This document shows positions 26,054 to 26,194 of a stretch of 26,194 nucleotides of DNA, piece after piece. The DNA is from CAZMCH01 sp964564735 (GTDB taxonomy: Bacteria > Poribacteria > DTPJ01). Under the pieces are notes generated by a model. The model searched no databases and was not told the DNA's origin. It saw nothing but the letters and a program-made list of their open reading frames with translations. The stretch's first letter is position 1, and every line of letters begins with the position of its first letter. Location of the stretch: positions 1 through 26,194 of the forward strand of contig CAZMCH010000058.1 in assembly GCA_964564735.1 (NCBI GenBank). The letters run 5' to 3'. The translations under genes were made by a program, and so were the position numbers.

Positions 26054-26194
26054 GAACGCGGATTAAGCGGATTGACGCTGATTTAGTTCGTAATGAGTGA
26101 TACGTGATACTTAATGTGCTATGCGTTATGCGTAATACGTCTTACGTTTCACGCATTACATTTTACGATTTTTCTATCCGCTTTAATCTGCCAA
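26054..26194. repeat. Palindromic dispersed element, copy 2 (may run past the window)
   Basis: It starts at GAACGCGGATTAAGCGGATT and ends at the window edge with TATCCGCTTTAATCTGCC, an imperfect inverse of the start. The interior is filled with ATGCGT/TACGTG-like words. The stretch 26142-26179 is the reverse complement of 17055-17092 with one mismatch in 38, and GTGATACGTGAT (26097-26108) is the inverse of 17119-17130 in collinear order. Copy 2 is longer in the middle than copy 1. No coding capacity. The structure suggests a non-autonomous palindromic (MITE- or REP-like) element. Confidence 0.8.

Noticed and set aside
26054..26194. CRISPR-like array of ATGCGT/TACGTG words
   Set aside because: The words are irregularly spaced, short and overlapping, with no uniform spacers; a palindromic element explains them better.

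Overview
The window is AT-rich (visibly around one third G+C) and comes from a Gram-negative-type (diderm) bacterium. It encodes an outer-membrane beta-barrel, a PorV/PorQ-like barrel, a lipoprotein with a lipobox, and several large secreted proteins. The mix of a LamG protein with a conserved tail, a PhoPQ-activated-pathogenicity-related (PqaA-type) hydrolase, an aldo/keto-reductase-like barrel, Gfo/Idh/MocA and iron-containing dehydrogenases, CBM9-like domains and FlgD-like Ig tails suggests an uncultured Poribacteria- or FCB-like lineage. That placement is inference; no rRNA or other marker gene is present.

Left part (1-7827, all + strand): the end of an unrecognised gene; a TrkH/KtrB-type potassium channel subunit; a TtcA-like tRNA thiolase; a GlcF/GlpC-like Fe-S protein; a secreted PqaA-family hydrolase; a zinc-ribbon DUF4190 membrane protein that overlaps a DUF2752 membrane protein, which in turn overlaps a DUF4416 protein; and a secreted LamG-domain protein. 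A convergent gap (7828-8064) full of palindromic repeats ends this block.

Right part (8065-25859, all - strand, so read right to left): an isoprenylcysteine-methyltransferase-like membrane enzyme and a FucP-like MFS permease, closed by an intrinsic terminator (23911-23960). Next comes a tight four-gene surface operon: a lipoprotein with a discoidin-like domain, a secreted protein with two discoidin-like domains and a FlgD-like C-terminal Ig domain, a PorV/PorQ-like barrel, and a 775-residue outer-membrane barrel with calcium-type loops. After a gap holding a palindromic element, the cluster continues with a 1969-residue exported protein (two discoidin-like domains, a CBM9-like domain, eight tandem repeats of about 120-145 residues each, and a second CBM9-like domain). 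Three sugar-type oxidoreductases follow in close coupling: an AKR-like barrel, an Fe-ADH and a Gfo/Idh/MocA enzyme.

The most interesting unit is the surface cluster 11084-23705. It carries about five discoidin-like domains, two CBM9-like domains, a set of repeated beta-domains that may bind calcium, a PorV-like barrel beside a protein with a FlgD-like tail, and downstream sugar dehydrogenases. I read it as a candidate glycan-binding surface apparatus coupled to sugar oxidation, possibly using a type-IX-like export route. The domains are seen; the function is inferred. Five palindromic intergenic repeats, two of them related inverted copies, are further notable structure. I saw no rRNA, tRNA, CRISPR array, transposase or prophage gene.
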